In this document: positions 1 to 9,271 of the stretch, one piece after another | Layout of the letters: each line of letters starts with the position of its first letter | Numbering within the stretch: position 1 is the first letter of the stretch | Source of the DNA: Brevundimonas diminuta 3F5N | GTDB taxonomy: Bacteria > Pseudomonadota > Alphaproteobacteria > Caulobacterales > Caulobacteraceae | Direction of reading: 5' to 3' | DNA: 60,829 nucleotides | NCBI RefSeq assembly: GCF_900163625.1 | Contig: NZ_FUIE01000060.1 | Coordinates: forward strand, 1 to 60,829 | Program-made: the position numbers and the translations under genes | The notes under the pieces: model-generated | What the model was told of the DNA's origin: nothing | Seen by the model: only the letters and a program-made list of their open reading frames with translations | Database searches by the model: none

Positions 1-73
1 CGCCAGCCCCGCCGCCGCCACCTCCACAGGCGGCCAGGGGAAAGGCCAGCAGGCTCAAGGCTCCGATCGACAC
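1..73 (-). other. Lipoprotein signal peptide readable on the minus strand at the left edge
   Basis: Read leftwards from a GTG at 73-71, this stretch encodes MSIGALSLLAFPLAAC followed by a run of glycines and then leaves the window. That is a textbook lipoprotein signal peptide with an LAAC lipobox and a poly-Gly linker. Such a leader is what one expects at the start of the S8 protease gene that runs the other way from here. It is either the start of a separate leftward gene or the protease's own leader in inverted orientation through a rearrangement or assembly fold-back. The sequence alone cannot separate these. Confidence 0.5.
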
Positions 74-2226
74 CCCCGCCCTATCCGCCGCTCGATGGGA
101 GCCCTTCCGAGAATTCGGCGGAGTTTCACCGGAACTACGGGGTCTTCAACACCACCGCAGCAGCCGCCTGGCAGCAAGGCGCCACGGGCAAGGGCGTCAC
201 GGTGGCCGTCGTGGACAGCGGCATCCAGATGAACCACCCGGACCTGGGGACGAACATCTCGCCCCTGTCGACGGACATCGTTGCAGGACGCGATCAGCGC
301 GAAGGCACAGACCGCCACGGCACGCGCGTCGCCAGCGTGATCGCCGCGCCATACAATGACTTCGGCACGGTGGGGATCGCCTTCAACAGCACCATCCTGT
401 CGATCCGCGCCGACATCAGCGACTGTCAGGATGTGGACGACGATATCTGCTTCCGCAGTTCTGACCTGGCCAATTCGATCAACTACGCCGTTCGCAACGG
501 CGCCCGGATCATCAACCTGTCACTCGGCGGGGAAGACCCCATGGGGCCCCTGTTCGAGAACGCCCTGCAGAACGCAATCAGCCAGGGCGTCATCTTCGCC
601 GTCGCGTCCGGCAACGACAGCAAGGCCAATCCGGACTGGCCCGGCCGCTACGCCATCGACCCCCGCTTCATGGGCGGCATCATCGTGGTCGGAGCCCATA
701 ACAATCTGAACGAGATGGCGGACTTCTCCAACCGCGCCGGAGTCGCTCAGAACTGGTATCTGTCCGCCCCCGGCGCCAGCGTCGTGGTGGACTGCGAGGA
801 CACCTCTTGCTGGCGCGTCAGCGGGACCTCTTTCTCTGCGCCTGCGGTGGCCGCCGCCATGGCCCTGCTGAAAGAGGCCTTCCCCAACCTTTCCGGCAAG
901 GAGATCGTCGAGATCCTTCTGAGAACGGCCAATGAGGTCGGCGATGAAGGCACGGACATCGTCTACGGCCGCGGCCTGTTGAGCATCGTCCGCGCCTTCC
1001 ATCCCGTAGGCGTCACCGCTGCGCCCATGGCGGCGGGCGGGCCGATGAGCATCGCCGTCGCGCCCGGCGCCCATGTGGGCGGACCGTTCGGGGACGCGAT
1101 GGGCCGGACCGGGGCGCTGAACACCATCGCCTATGACGAATATGAGCGGCTGTTCCGGGTCGACCTGGGCCTGGCCTACGGCCCGGCGCCGCGCCGCAGC
1201 TGGCAGCCGGAGACGCCGACGCCCATGCGCCAGTCGCAGGTGTCGATGGACGCGCCCGGCGGAACGCGGCTGGCCCTGGCCGCCGCCGTGCCCGTTGAAC
1301 TGCCTGAGCCGCTCGTGGCGCGCTACGGCCCCTATGACGCGCCGTGGCTAGGCGACGAGCCGCGCAGCGAGGCCCTGTTCGACGTTCAGGCCGGGCGGCT
1401 GTCCTTCTCGGCCTGGCAGGGCCAGGGCGGGGCGCGCTCGCCGTTCCGCAGCGGGTCCGGCGACGGCTTCGTCGCGCTGAGCCAGGCGGATCACGCCCTG
1501 CGCGGCGCCCTGAACTTCGGCGCCCTGACCTTCAGCGCCGAGAGCGGATCGGGCGACCGGCGCGCGCCGCTGCGTCCGGTCGAGCGCGACGCCTCGACCT
1601 ATGCCCGCGTCGGGCTGGACTGGCGCGCCGAGAACGGCGGCCAAGACCGAGGGGGATTGTCGTTCAGCCTGGGCGCCCTGGACGAGCGGATGGGGCCGCT
1701 GGGCGCCTATCTGCCGACGCAGTCGGACTTCGCCCTGCCTTCACGCACCCGTTTTGCGGCGGTTGGGGCGGACGTGGAGCTGGGACGCGGCTTCACCCTG
1801 TCGGGCGAGGCGGGCGTCGGCCGCACCGAGCTGGAGGGGCGGTTCCTGCATTTGTCGGCCCCGGCGCTCAGTTCGACGTGGCGCGCCTCGCTGCAGTCGG
1901 CCTGCCCGGCGTGGTCCTTCGCCAAGGCCCTGGGCTGCCGCAGCCTGACGTGGGAGGTTTCCCAGCCGCTGCGGATCGAGGACGGGACGTTCAGCGCCTA
2001 TCTGGCCGACGTGCCGCTGGACTATTTCGATCCTGTGACCTTCTCGGAGCGGCGTTTCTCGGCCGCGCCGTCGGGGCGGCAGATCGACTTCAGCGTGCGC
2101 AGCCTGCACGCCCTGCCCGGCGGCTCCTGGCTGCAACTGGAGGCCGTCGCCAGCCGCGAGGAGCAGCACCGCGCGGGCGCCCCGACCGGCTACGCCCTGC
2201 TGGGCAGCTGGCGGCGGGGGTTCTGA
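1..2226 (+). CDS. S8 (subtilisin-like) secreted serine protease, 5' end missing or rearranged
   Basis: Secreted serine endopeptidase of the S8 family. The catalytic triad is visible: Asp in VVDSGI (codon at 214), His in DRHGTRVAS (codon at 316) and Ser in GTSFSAP (codon at 829). About 400 residues follow the protease domain with alternating short strands, ending in WRRGF at the stop, which is reminiscent of the C-terminal regions of Caulobacter-type S8 autotransporter-like proteins, though I cannot prove a barrel. The reading frame is open to base 1 with no ATG, GTG or TTG before GTG 202. Starting at 202 would remove the strand just before the catalytic Asp, so 202 is not the true start. The segment from about 79 (proline-rich, then AEFHRNYG) resembles the usual prodomain linker. 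The bases before it make sense only on the other strand. A bidirectional terminator separates it from phaA. Confidence 0.8.
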   Translation, partial: RQPRRRHLHRRPGERPAGSRLRSTPPPYPPLDGSPSENSAEFHRNYGVFNTTAAAAWQQGATGKGVTVAVVDSGIQMNHPDLGTNISPLSTDIVAGRDQREGTDRHGTRVASVIAAPYNDFGTVGIAFNSTILSIRADISDCQDVDDDICFRSSDLANSINYAVRNGARIINLSLGGEDPMGPLFENALQNAISQGVIFAVASGNDSKANPDWPGRYAIDPRFMGGIIVVGAHNNLNEMADFSNRAGVAQNWYLSAPGASVVVDCEDTSCWRVSGTSFSAPAVAAAMALLKEAFPNLSGKEIVEILLRTANEVGDEGTDIVYGRGLLSIVRAFHPVGVTAAPMAAGGPMSIAVAPGAHVGGPFGDAMGRTGALNTIAYDEYERLFRVDLGLAYGPAPRRSWQPETPTPMRQSQVSMDAPGGTRLALAAAVPVELPEPLVARYGPYDAPWLGDEPRSEALFDVQAGRLSFSAWQGQGGARSPFRSGSGDGFVALSQADHALRGALNFGALTFSAESGSGDRRAPLRPVERDASTYARVGLDWRAENGGQDRGGLSFSLGALDERMGPLGAYLPTQSDFALPSRTRFAAVGADVELGRGFTLSGEAGVGRTELEGRFLHLSAPALSSTWRASLQSACPAWSFAKALGCRSLTWEVSQPLRIEDGTFSAYLADVPLDYFDPVTFSERRFSAAPSGRQIDFSVRSLHALPGGSWLQLEAVASREEQHRAGAPTGYALLGSWRRGF

Positions 2227-2249
2227 GCGGGGGTTATAGGGCGCAAGCA

Positions 2250-2283
2250 AAAAGGCCGGCGCTCGCTCGCCGGCCTTCCTGTT
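2250..2283. terminator. Bidirectional rho-independent terminator
   Basis: A perfect 10-bp stem (aaggccggcg, 2252-2261, with cgccggcctt, 2268-2277) around a 6-base loop. It is flanked by A residues on the left and a T-rich stretch on the right. It lies between the convergent protease and acetyl-CoA acetyltransferase genes and could serve both. Confidence 0.8.
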
Positions 2284-2302
2284 TCCGCCTGTGGCTTCGC
2301 GC

Positions 2303-3484
<1,182 letters not shown>

Positions 3485-3545
3485 TCACTCCCTGGAGAAA
3501 TTCTTTGCGCGAGGTTGTGCCGCATTCGCAGACGCACGTCACCTG

Positions 3546-3559
3546 TTGCGATGCAGCAA
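3546..3559. promoter_or_regulatory. Candidate PhaR operator upstream of phaA
   Basis: The 14-base sequence TTGC-GATGCA-GCAA has complementary TTGC/GCAA ends and lies in the phaA leader, 68 bases before its start codon. PhaR-family repressors are known to bind TGC/GCA-rich palindromes at PHB genes. A related GTTGCAAC sits just before phaR. The assignment is inference from position and symmetry. Confidence 0.35.
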
Positions 3560-3661
3560 TCAGCAAAACGTCATCGCCGCGCCGCACCATCCTCCGGGAA
3601 CGATGCCCTGCGCCGTGCTTTCAGAAGGGGAAGGAGACGTGACCTTGCTGAAAGCCCCATC

Positions 3662-4357
3662 ATGCTGAAAGCCCTCGCGCGTCGGATCTGCACCCCCGAC
3701 GATCTGGACATGATCGAACACTATCAGACGCGGGCCGAGCGCCTGGCCGATCTGTGGGTGCACGTCGTGGGTCTGGCGCTGGCGGCGGCGGGCGGGGTGA
3801 TCCTGGCCGTTCTGGCCAGCGTTTATGCAGGCGTTGGCGCGGCGGTCTCGACGGCGATCTACGCCCTGTGTCTGGTGGCCATGCTGACGGCCTCAACCGT
3901 CTACAACCTGACCCACCCGTGCGCGGCGCGGCCGGTGCTGCGGCGGTTGGACGAGGCGGCCATCTTCTTGATGATCGCGGGCAGCTACACCCCCTTCACC
4001 GCCGTGAGATTCGAGGGCGCATGGTCCGTCGGCTTCACCCTGGCGGTGTGGACGATGGCCATCGTCGGGGCGGGCGTGAAGATGCTGGCCCCGCGCCTGT
4101 CCGACGCCTTCTGGAGCGTGATCTACGTCCTGTTCGGCTGGGTGGCGGTGTTCGCGCTGAAGCCGATGATCGAGACGGTGCATCCGCTGGCGCTGGGCCT
4201 GCTGGTCGCGGGCGGGCTGATCTATACGGCCGGGGTCTTCGTCTTCATCCGCCAGAAGGTGAAGTTCCGGCGCGCCATCTGGCACGGCTTCGTCGTCACC
4301 GGTGCGGGCGTGCACTGGGCCGCCATCCTGATCGGCGTGGTGCTGGTCCAGGGCTGA
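3662..4357 (+). CDS. Hemolysin III / TrhA family seven-helix membrane protein
   Basis: Integral inner-membrane protein of the AdipoR/hemolysin III (TrhA, YqfA) family, 231 aa. About seven hydrophobic segments are visible from residue 35 to the C-terminus. Family motifs are present: TVYNLTHP after the second helix, GSYTPF in the middle, and the His-rich last segment WHGFVVTGAGVHW, which corresponds to the metal-site histidines. Members have been linked to membrane-energy or fluidity homeostasis; the substrate of this one is unknown. ATG 3662 is chosen, while ATG 3710 (MIEHYQ) is a possible shorter start. It is divergent from phaA and followed by phaR 95 bp downstream. Confidence 0.85.
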   Translation: MLKALARRICTPDDLDMIEHYQTRAERLADLWVHVVGLALAAAGGVILAVLASVYAGVGAAVSTAIYALCLVAMLTASTVYNLTHPCAARPVLRRLDEAAIFLMIAGSYTPFTAVRFEGAWSVGFTLAVWTMAIVGAGVKMLAPRLSDAFWSVIYVLFGWVAVFALKPMIETVHPLALGLLVAGGLIYTAGVFVFIRQKVKFRRAIWHGFVVTGAGVHWAAILIGVVLVQG

Positions 4358-4429
4358 GCGCCCACACCCAACAGGCCCTGCGCCAAAGACGGGACTCGCC
4401 TTCGCGCGCGCAATGCGGGATGCTTGGGC

Positions 4430-4437
4430 GTTGCAAC
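4430..4437. promoter_or_regulatory. Possible PhaR autoregulatory site
   Basis: GTTGCAAC, a perfect 8-base palindrome 16 bases before the phaR start codon. It shares the TTGC/GCAA core with the site in front of phaA, which suggests negative autoregulation. The site is short, so chance occurrence is possible. Confidence 0.3.
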
Positions 4438-4452
4438 ATCGCGAGAACAAGC

Positions 4453-5085
4453 GTGGCCGACAAGAAATCCGAGGGCGGAAAAACCCGTGACGGCATGGTC
4501 GTCATCAAGAAGTATGCGAACCGGCGGCTCTATAACACCGCCACCAGCGCCTATGTGACGCTGGACGATCTGGCCCGCATGGTGCGCGAGGGCGTGGAAT
4601 TCGTCGTCTATGACGCCAAGACCAATGACGATCTGACGCGCCAGATCCTGACCCAGATCATCTTCGAGGAAGAAAGCCGGGGCGAGGCCCTGCTGCCGGT
4701 GCAGTTCCTGCGCCAGCTGATCGGTTTCTACGGCAACTCCATGCAGGGGGTCCTGCCGTCCTACCTGGAGATGTCGCTGGACACCTTCACGCGCCAGCAG
4801 GAACAGCTGCGTGGCCAGTTCACGCGCGCCTTCGCCGCTGCGCCCGGCGGCAATCTGATGGAAGAGGCCGTGCGTCAGAACATGGCCATGTTCGAGCGCG
4901 CCATGCGGATGTTCCCCGGCTTCGCGCACGCCCGCCCGGAAGGCGAGACGACCGAAGCCCCCGCTCCTGCGGCTGAACCCAAGGCGGCCGAATCTGCGGC
5001 CGGGGGCGCGGCTCTGGACGAGATGCGCCGTCAGATGGACGAGATGCGGGCCCAGATCGACCGCCTCGCCCAGTCCAAGGGCTGA
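4453..5085 (+). CDS. phaR: Polyhydroxyalkanoate synthesis regulator PhaR
   Basis: DNA- and PHB-binding repressor that senses PHB and controls phasin and PHB genes. The 210-aa protein has the family N-terminal domain (VIKKYANRRLYNT, residues about 15-30), then the PHB accumulation regulatory region (QILTQIIFEEE, LPVQFLRQLIGFYG), an Ala/Pro/Glu-rich linker and a C-terminal coiled coil (LDEMRRQMDEMRAQIDRLAQ). The start is taken as GTG 4453 because MADKKSEGGK resembles family N-termini; ATG 4495 would begin directly at the domain. A small conserved ORF follows 7 bp later, probably co-transcribed. Nearby TTGC/GCAA palindromes may be its operators. Confidence 0.9.
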   Translation: MADKKSEGGKTRDGMVVIKKYANRRLYNTATSAYVTLDDLARMVREGVEFVVYDAKTNDDLTRQILTQIIFEEESRGEALLPVQFLRQLIGFYGNSMQGVLPSYLEMSLDTFTRQQEQLRGQFTRAFAAAPGGNLMEEAVRQNMAMFERAMRMFPGFAHARPEGETTEAPAPAAEPKAAESAAGGAALDEMRRQMDEMRAQIDRLAQSKG

Positions 5086-5092
5086 GGCCGAC

Positions 5093-5458
5093 GTGACGGA
5101 CGAGATCCGTCCCATCGGCGCGTCGGGGCCGCTGAACGACCCTGTCGTGGACGACCGCCGCGAAGGCGACCGCCGCCATCGCGAGCGGCGGCGCGCGCGC
5201 GCCCTGGTCCCGACCGAGACCGAAACGTCGGAAGAGGCGGCCGATCCTGCCGCCTCCTCGGCAAAGCCTGCCGTCACACCGCCCCCGCCGCCCGCCGCCT
5301 TCGCCGCCCAGGTGCTGGGTCAGTCGGGGCAGAAGCGCGGATTGAAGGGCGGAGCGCCAGTGCTGGATGCGGCGCGCACCACCTATCTGGGCCGGGAATA
5401 TTCGGGGCGGCATGACCGTCGCCCCTCGCCGGGACGATCACGCAAGACCGAGATCTGA
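5093..5458 (+). CDS. Small hypothetical protein downstream of phaR
   Basis: A 121-aa protein of unknown function with a GTG start 7 bp after phaR, so probably the same transcript. The N-terminal half is very rich in Arg, Glu and Asp (DDRREGDRRHRERRR), the middle is Pro/Ala-rich, and the C-terminal third looks like a conserved core (AAFAAQVLGQSGQKRGLKGG, then TYLGREYSGRHDRRP). It has no signal peptide or membrane segment. The ordered C-terminal block and uniform codon usage argue for a real gene. I do not recognise a named family; a cytoplasmic nucleic-acid-binding or adaptor role would be speculation. Confidence 0.7.
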   Translation: MTDEIRPIGASGPLNDPVVDDRREGDRRHRERRRARALVPTETETSEEAADPAASSAKPAVTPPPPPAAFAAQVLGQSGQKRGLKGGAPVLDAARTTYLGREYSGRHDRRPSPGRSRKTEI

Positions 5459-5514
5459 CGCCGACTGGCGCCCGATTTGCGTAGGCGAAGGCTCAACCGC
5501 TTTCGGATCGCGCC

Positions 5515-5592
5515 ATGCCCGCCGTTTTCAGCCTTACCGCCCGCCTGCTCGACGTGACTGTGGTGGCGGTGATCTTTCTGGCGTTCAGCTAG
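5515..5592 (+). CDS. Possible 25-aa membrane peptide
   Basis: ATG 5515 to TAG 5590 encodes MPAVFSLTARLLDVTVVAVIFLAFS, written here only as a description of a short hydrophobic helix of about 15 residues. No clear ribosome-binding site precedes it. It could be a small membrane protein or a chance ORF in an intergenic region. Confidence 0.2.
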   Translation: MPAVFSLTARLLDVTVVAVIFLAFS

Positions 5593-5615
5593 GCGCGACG
5601 GCGCCCTGCTCTCCT

Positions 5616-5723
5616 GCCGTCATCCTCGGGCTTGACCCGAGGATCCAGCGCAGCAGCGCCCTCACTCCCGACCGTTAAGCAGGCGGACAACTGGATCCTC
5701 GGGTCAAGCCCGAGGATGACGGC
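5616..5723. repeat. Perfect 32-bp inverted repeat (REP-like intergenic element)
   Basis: Arms at 5616-5647 and 5692-5723 are exact reverse complements over 32 bp, separated by 44 bp. Each arm also contains its own small palindrome (cctcgggcttgacccgagg). Elements of this kind, with a CCTCGGGCTTGACCCGAGG core, are to my knowledge frequent in intergenic regions of alphaproteobacteria. The RNA could form two small hairpins or one large stem. It lies between two genes that point toward each other, where it may also act as a transcription stop. Confidence 0.85.
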
Positions 5724-5756
5724 GTGGAATGGAGCGGCTACGCTGTATGGCCGTTC

Positions 5757-6494
5757 TCAGAACTCGCTGACGTCCCCCGGACGGCGCGAGCGGGACTTCA
5801 GCCACATCACGCCCAGCAGGTCCGAGAAGGACGCCCGCAGCCGGCCCCAGTTGGTGTATTTCGACCGGCCCGTTTCGCGGTGGCGGTGATCGACGTCGAG
5901 GTAGCGGTTCTCATACCCCTCGCGGATCATCAGCGCCGGCAGGTAGCGGTGGATGTGATCGAAGTAGGGCAGCCGCAGGAAGACGTCGCGGCGGAACGCC
6001 TTCAGCCCGCAGCCCGTATCGTCGGCGTCGTCGCCCAGCAGCTTCTTGCGGATGCGGTTGGCCCACAAGGAAGCCTGACGCTTGGCGTTGGTGTCCTGGC
6101 GCTTGGCGCGCACGCCGCCGACCAGGGCGACGCTGGGCGGGGCCGCCAGCAGGGCATCGGCCAGACGCGGCGCATCAGCGGGCGGGTTCTGGCCATCGCC
6201 GTCCAGCGTCACCACGATCGGCGCCCGCGCGGCCAGGACGCCGGTGCGCACCGCACGGCTCTGCCCGGCGTTGGTTCCGTGCGACAGCACCCGCAGGGCG
6301 GGCAGCTCGGCCATCGCCGCCTGCAGCTCGGCCAGGGTCGTGTCCCGGCTGGCGTCGTTGACGAAGATCATCTCATAGGACCGCCCGGCGAAGGCCTCGG
6401 CGATTTCACGGGCCAGGGGCACGGCGGCGCCGGATTCATCATGCACGGGCACGACGACGGAAATGTCGGGCGAGGAAGCGGAGCGGTCGATCAT
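5757..6494 (-). CDS. GT2 glycosyltransferase, polyprenyl-phosphate sugar transferase type
   Basis: A 245-aa family-2 glycosyltransferase of the DPM1/ArnC type, which loads a sugar onto a polyprenyl phosphate at the cytoplasmic face. The fold begins with ISVVVPVHDE, continues with FVNDASRD and has the TLDGDGQNPP metal/nucleotide motif. It lacks the C-terminal membrane helices of GtrB/ArnC-like members, so it is a soluble or peripheral form. It is divergent from an ArnT-like membrane transferase that would use such a lipid-linked sugar, which fits a two-step lipid A or glycan modification. The sugar is not predictable. Confidence 0.85.
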   Translation of the reverse strand: MIDRSASSPDISVVVPVHDESGAAVPLAREIAEAFAGRSYEMIFVNDASRDTTLAELQAAMAELPALRVLSHGTNAGQSRAVRTGVLAARAPIVVTLDGDGQNPPADAPRLADALLAAPPSVALVGGVRAKRQDTNAKRQASLWANRIRKKLLGDDADDTGCGLKAFRRDVFLRLPYFDHIHRYLPALMIREGYENRYLDVDHRHRETGRSKYTNWGRLRASFSDLLGVMWLKSRSRRPGDVSEF

Positions 6495-6598
6495 CGGCCC
6501 TCCTTAGCGCAGGCCGCGCCTCGGCGAAACGGCGCGTCCACAGCCGGTGAAGAAGGTGAAGCTTCCGGGCGACGCATCGGGCGTGATACGACAGCGGC

Positions 6599-8290
6599 AT
6601 GAACCGCCCGAACCTCGATCATTACATCGCCGGCTGGCGCGGCCCTGTTCTTGCAGCCCTGCTGGCCCTGATCGCCGGCCTGCCCAGCCTGATGCTGTTG
6701 CCGCCGCTGGACCGGGACGAGAGCCGTTTCGCCCAGGCGACCGCCCAGATGCTGGAGGGCGGCGACTATGTCGACATCCGCTTCCAGGACGATCCGCGCT
6801 GGAAGAAGCCCATCGGCATCTACTGGATGCAGGCGGCGGCCGTGGCCGCGACCTCGGACGTCGAGGACCGCAATATCCAGCCCTATCGCCTGCCGTCGCT
6901 GCTGGGCGCCATGCTGGCGGCCTGGGCCGTAGCCTGGGCGGGCGCGGCCCTGTTCGGCAACAGGGCGGGCTTCCTGGCGGGCGCTATGCTGGGCGCAACC
7001 TTCCTGCTCTCGACTGAGGCGGGCATCGCCAAGACCGACGCCATGCTGGCGGGCCTGACCACGCTGTCGATGGCCGCGCTGGCGCGCATCTACATGTCCA
7101 CGCGGGCGGGCGAGAAGGCGAACCGGCTGCACAAGCTTCTGTTCTGGGCCGGCATCGGCCTATCCATCCTGATCAAGGGTCCGATCGGCCTGCTGGTCGT
7201 GGCCCTAACCATCATCGCTCTGTCGCTCTGGGACCGGAACATCAAGTGGCTGGGTCAGTTGGGCTGGGGCTGGGGCCTGCCGCTGGTGGCGCTGCTGGTG
7301 GGGCCGTGGGCCATCGCCATCACCATCGCCACCGACGGCGGTTTCTGGCGCGAGGCCATCGGCGGCGATCTGGCGCCCAAGATCGCGGGCGCGCACGAAA
7401 GCCACGGCGGCTTCCCCGGCATGTATGTGCTGCTGTCGCCGCTGCTGCTGTTCCCCGTCACCCTGATGCTGCCCGCCGCCCTGTCGACGGGCTGGAGCCG
7501 CCGGGCCGAGCCCGCCATCCGCTTCGCCGTCTGCTGGCTGGTCCCGGCCTGGCTGATGTTCGAACTGGCGCCGACCAAGCTGTGGCACTACACCCTGCCG
7601 ACGTTCGGGGCGATCGCCCTGCTGGCCGCCGCCGCCCTGACCCAGCCGATCGGCAAGGTCTCGCGCGTGACCGGCGCGCTGCTGGGCCTGTTCGCGGCCG
7701 TGGTCATCTGCCTGATCACCGTCTACGGCCTGACCGAGTTCGGCCGCTCGACCGCCCAGACCTGGGCCACCGTCACCATCGTCTTCGCCGTCATGGCCGC
7801 CGCGATAGGCGGCTTCCTGCTGGTCAACCGTGCGGCGATCACCGGGGTGCTGATCGCCATCGTCTTCGGCGTTCTGGCCCACGCGGGTCTGGCCGGGACC
7901 ATCCGTCAGCTGCGCCCGCTGTCGATCGCGCCGCGCCTGGTCCAGACGCTGGAATCGGCCGAGCTGAGCCCGGCCCAGGGCCGCTATCCGGGACCGGTGG
8001 CCATCACCACCTTCCACGAGCCCAGCTTCGTCTTCCTGACCGGCAAGGACACCCAGCTGACCGACGGCGCCGGCGCCGCGCGCGCCCTGGCCGAGGGCCG
8101 CCCCGCCATCGTCGAGGCGGGCGACGACGAAGCCTTCCGCCGCGCCCTGGCCGATCTGGGCGCCGCCGGGCGGGCCGTCGGCGTGGTCAGCGGCCACAAC
8201 TATTCCTCGGGCGACGACGTGCGCCTGACCGTCTACGCCCCCGCAGGATCGGGCCAGCGGAGCGCCAATCAAAGGAGCACGGGCCGATGA
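6599..8290 (+). CDS. ArnT-like GT83 membrane glycosyltransferase
   Basis: A polytopic inner-membrane glycosyltransferase of 563 aa with about 10-12 hydrophobic segments from residue 15 to 420 and a C-terminal periplasmic part. The first periplasmic loop carries DRDESRFAQA, the Asp-Glu motif of the ArnT/PMT superfamily, followed by the DDPRWKKPIGIYWMQA region typical of ArnT. These enzymes move a sugar from undecaprenyl phosphate to lipid A or another acceptor in the periplasm. The divergent GT2 gene next door is a likely donor synthase. Its stop overlaps the ATG of the HMG-CoA lyase (ATGA), so the two are translationally coupled although the functions differ. Confidence 0.88.
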   Translation: MNRPNLDHYIAGWRGPVLAALLALIAGLPSLMLLPPLDRDESRFAQATAQMLEGGDYVDIRFQDDPRWKKPIGIYWMQAAAVAATSDVEDRNIQPYRLPSLLGAMLAAWAVAWAGAALFGNRAGFLAGAMLGATFLLSTEAGIAKTDAMLAGLTTLSMAALARIYMSTRAGEKANRLHKLLFWAGIGLSILIKGPIGLLVVALTIIALSLWDRNIKWLGQLGWGWGLPLVALLVGPWAIAITIATDGGFWREAIGGDLAPKIAGAHESHGGFPGMYVLLSPLLLFPVTLMLPAALSTGWSRRAEPAIRFAVCWLVPAWLMFELAPTKLWHYTLPTFGAIALLAAAALTQPIGKVSRVTGALLGLFAAVVICLITVYGLTEFGRSTAQTWATVTIVFAVMAAAIGGFLLVNRAAITGVLIAIVFGVLAHAGLAGTIRQLRPLSIAPRLVQTLESAELSPAQGRYPGPVAITTFHEPSFVFLTGKDTQLTDGAGAARALAEGRPAIVEAGDDEAFRRALADLGAAGRAVGVVSGHNYSSGDDVRLTVYAPAGSGQRSANQRSTGR

Positions 8291-9222
8291 GCCGCTTCAT
8301 TCAGATCGTCGAGGTCGGTCCGCGCGACGGCCTGCAGAACGAGAAGACGGTGCTGGAGCCCGCCGTTCGCGCCGATTTCGTCCAGCGGCTAGAGGCGGCC
8401 GGGGCGAAGCGCATCGAGGCCGTCAGCTTCGTCCACCCCAAATACGTGCCCCAGATGGCGGGCGCCGAAGAGGTCATGGCCGCCCTGCCCCGCGTCGAGG
8501 GCCGCAGCCGCATCGGCCTCGTCTTGAACGGCAAGGGCTATGACCGCGCGCTCGGCACGGCGGTGGACGAGGTCAACGTCGCCATGTCCGTCACCGACGG
8601 ATTCGGCCTGAAGAACCAGGGCCTCAGCGTCGACCAGCAAGTGCAGATGCTGTCCGAGATCGTGGCGGGCCGCGCCAATGCGCCAAGCAGCATAGACGGC
8701 GCGCCGGGCGCCACGCCGAAGCTGTCGGCCACCCTGTCCTGCGTCTGGGGCTGCCCCTTCGACGGCGAGGTCTCGGTGCAGCAGGTCAGCGACCTGGTCG
8801 CCCGTATCGCCGCCCTGGGCGTCGAGGAGATCGCCCTGGCCGACACCATCGGCGTCGGCGATCCCTGGAGCGTGACGAAGAAGGTCGAGGCCGCCCGTCA
8901 GGCCGCGCCGGACGCGACCCTGCGCCTGCATTTCCACGACACCCGCAACACCGGCCTGGCCAACGCCTATGCGGGCGTCGAGGCGGGCGTGGACGTGCTG
9001 GACGCCTCAGTCGGCGGCATCGGCGGCTGCCCGTTTGCGCCGGGGGCGACCGGCAACATCGCCACCGAGGATCTGGTCTACATGCTGGAGCGCGGGGGCT
9101 ACGCGACCGGCTACGACCTGGACGCCCTGATCGACACGGCCCGCTGGATCGGCGCCCAGATCGGCAAGCCCAACCCCAGCGCGCTCAGCCGCGCGGGGGG
9201 ATGGTCGGCCACGTCATTCTGA
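8287..9222 (+). CDS. mvaB: Hydroxymethylglutaryl-CoA lyase
   Basis: Cleaves 3-hydroxy-3-methylglutaryl-CoA to acetoacetate and acetyl-CoA, the last step of leucine degradation. The 311-aa TIM barrel starts with IVEVGPRDGLQNE, where the Arg-Asp pair is catalytic, has the metal-binding LHFHDTRNTG, and the signature ASVGGIGGCPFAPGATGN with its active-site Cys. The start is ATG 8287, overlapping the preceding stop by 4 bases. No other leucine-degradation genes are in the window, so the coupling with a glycosyltransferase gene is probably incidental. Confidence 0.93.
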   Translation: MSRFIQIVEVGPRDGLQNEKTVLEPAVRADFVQRLEAAGAKRIEAVSFVHPKYVPQMAGAEEVMAALPRVEGRSRIGLVLNGKGYDRALGTAVDEVNVAMSVTDGFGLKNQGLSVDQQVQMLSEIVAGRANAPSSIDGAPGATPKLSATLSCVWGCPFDGEVSVQQVSDLVARIAALGVEEIALADTIGVGDPWSVTKKVEAARQAAPDATLRLHFHDTRNTGLANAYAGVEAGVDVLDASVGGIGGCPFAPGATGNIATEDLVYMLERGGYATGYDLDALIDTARWIGAQIGKPNPSALSRAGGWSATSF

Positions 9223-9271
9223 CTTCCAGAGCCGCTAGGCCCTCGCCACGTCCCCACCCGAGAACTTGATC

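Noticed and set aside
202..2226. GTG 202 as the protease start
   Set aside because: It would cut the protein just before the catalytic Asp and remove the linker that is coded in frame upstream.
5707..5889. Small plus-strand reading frames over the repeat and the GT2 gene end
   Set aside because: They run through the repeat and antisense to the GT2 gene without conserved features.
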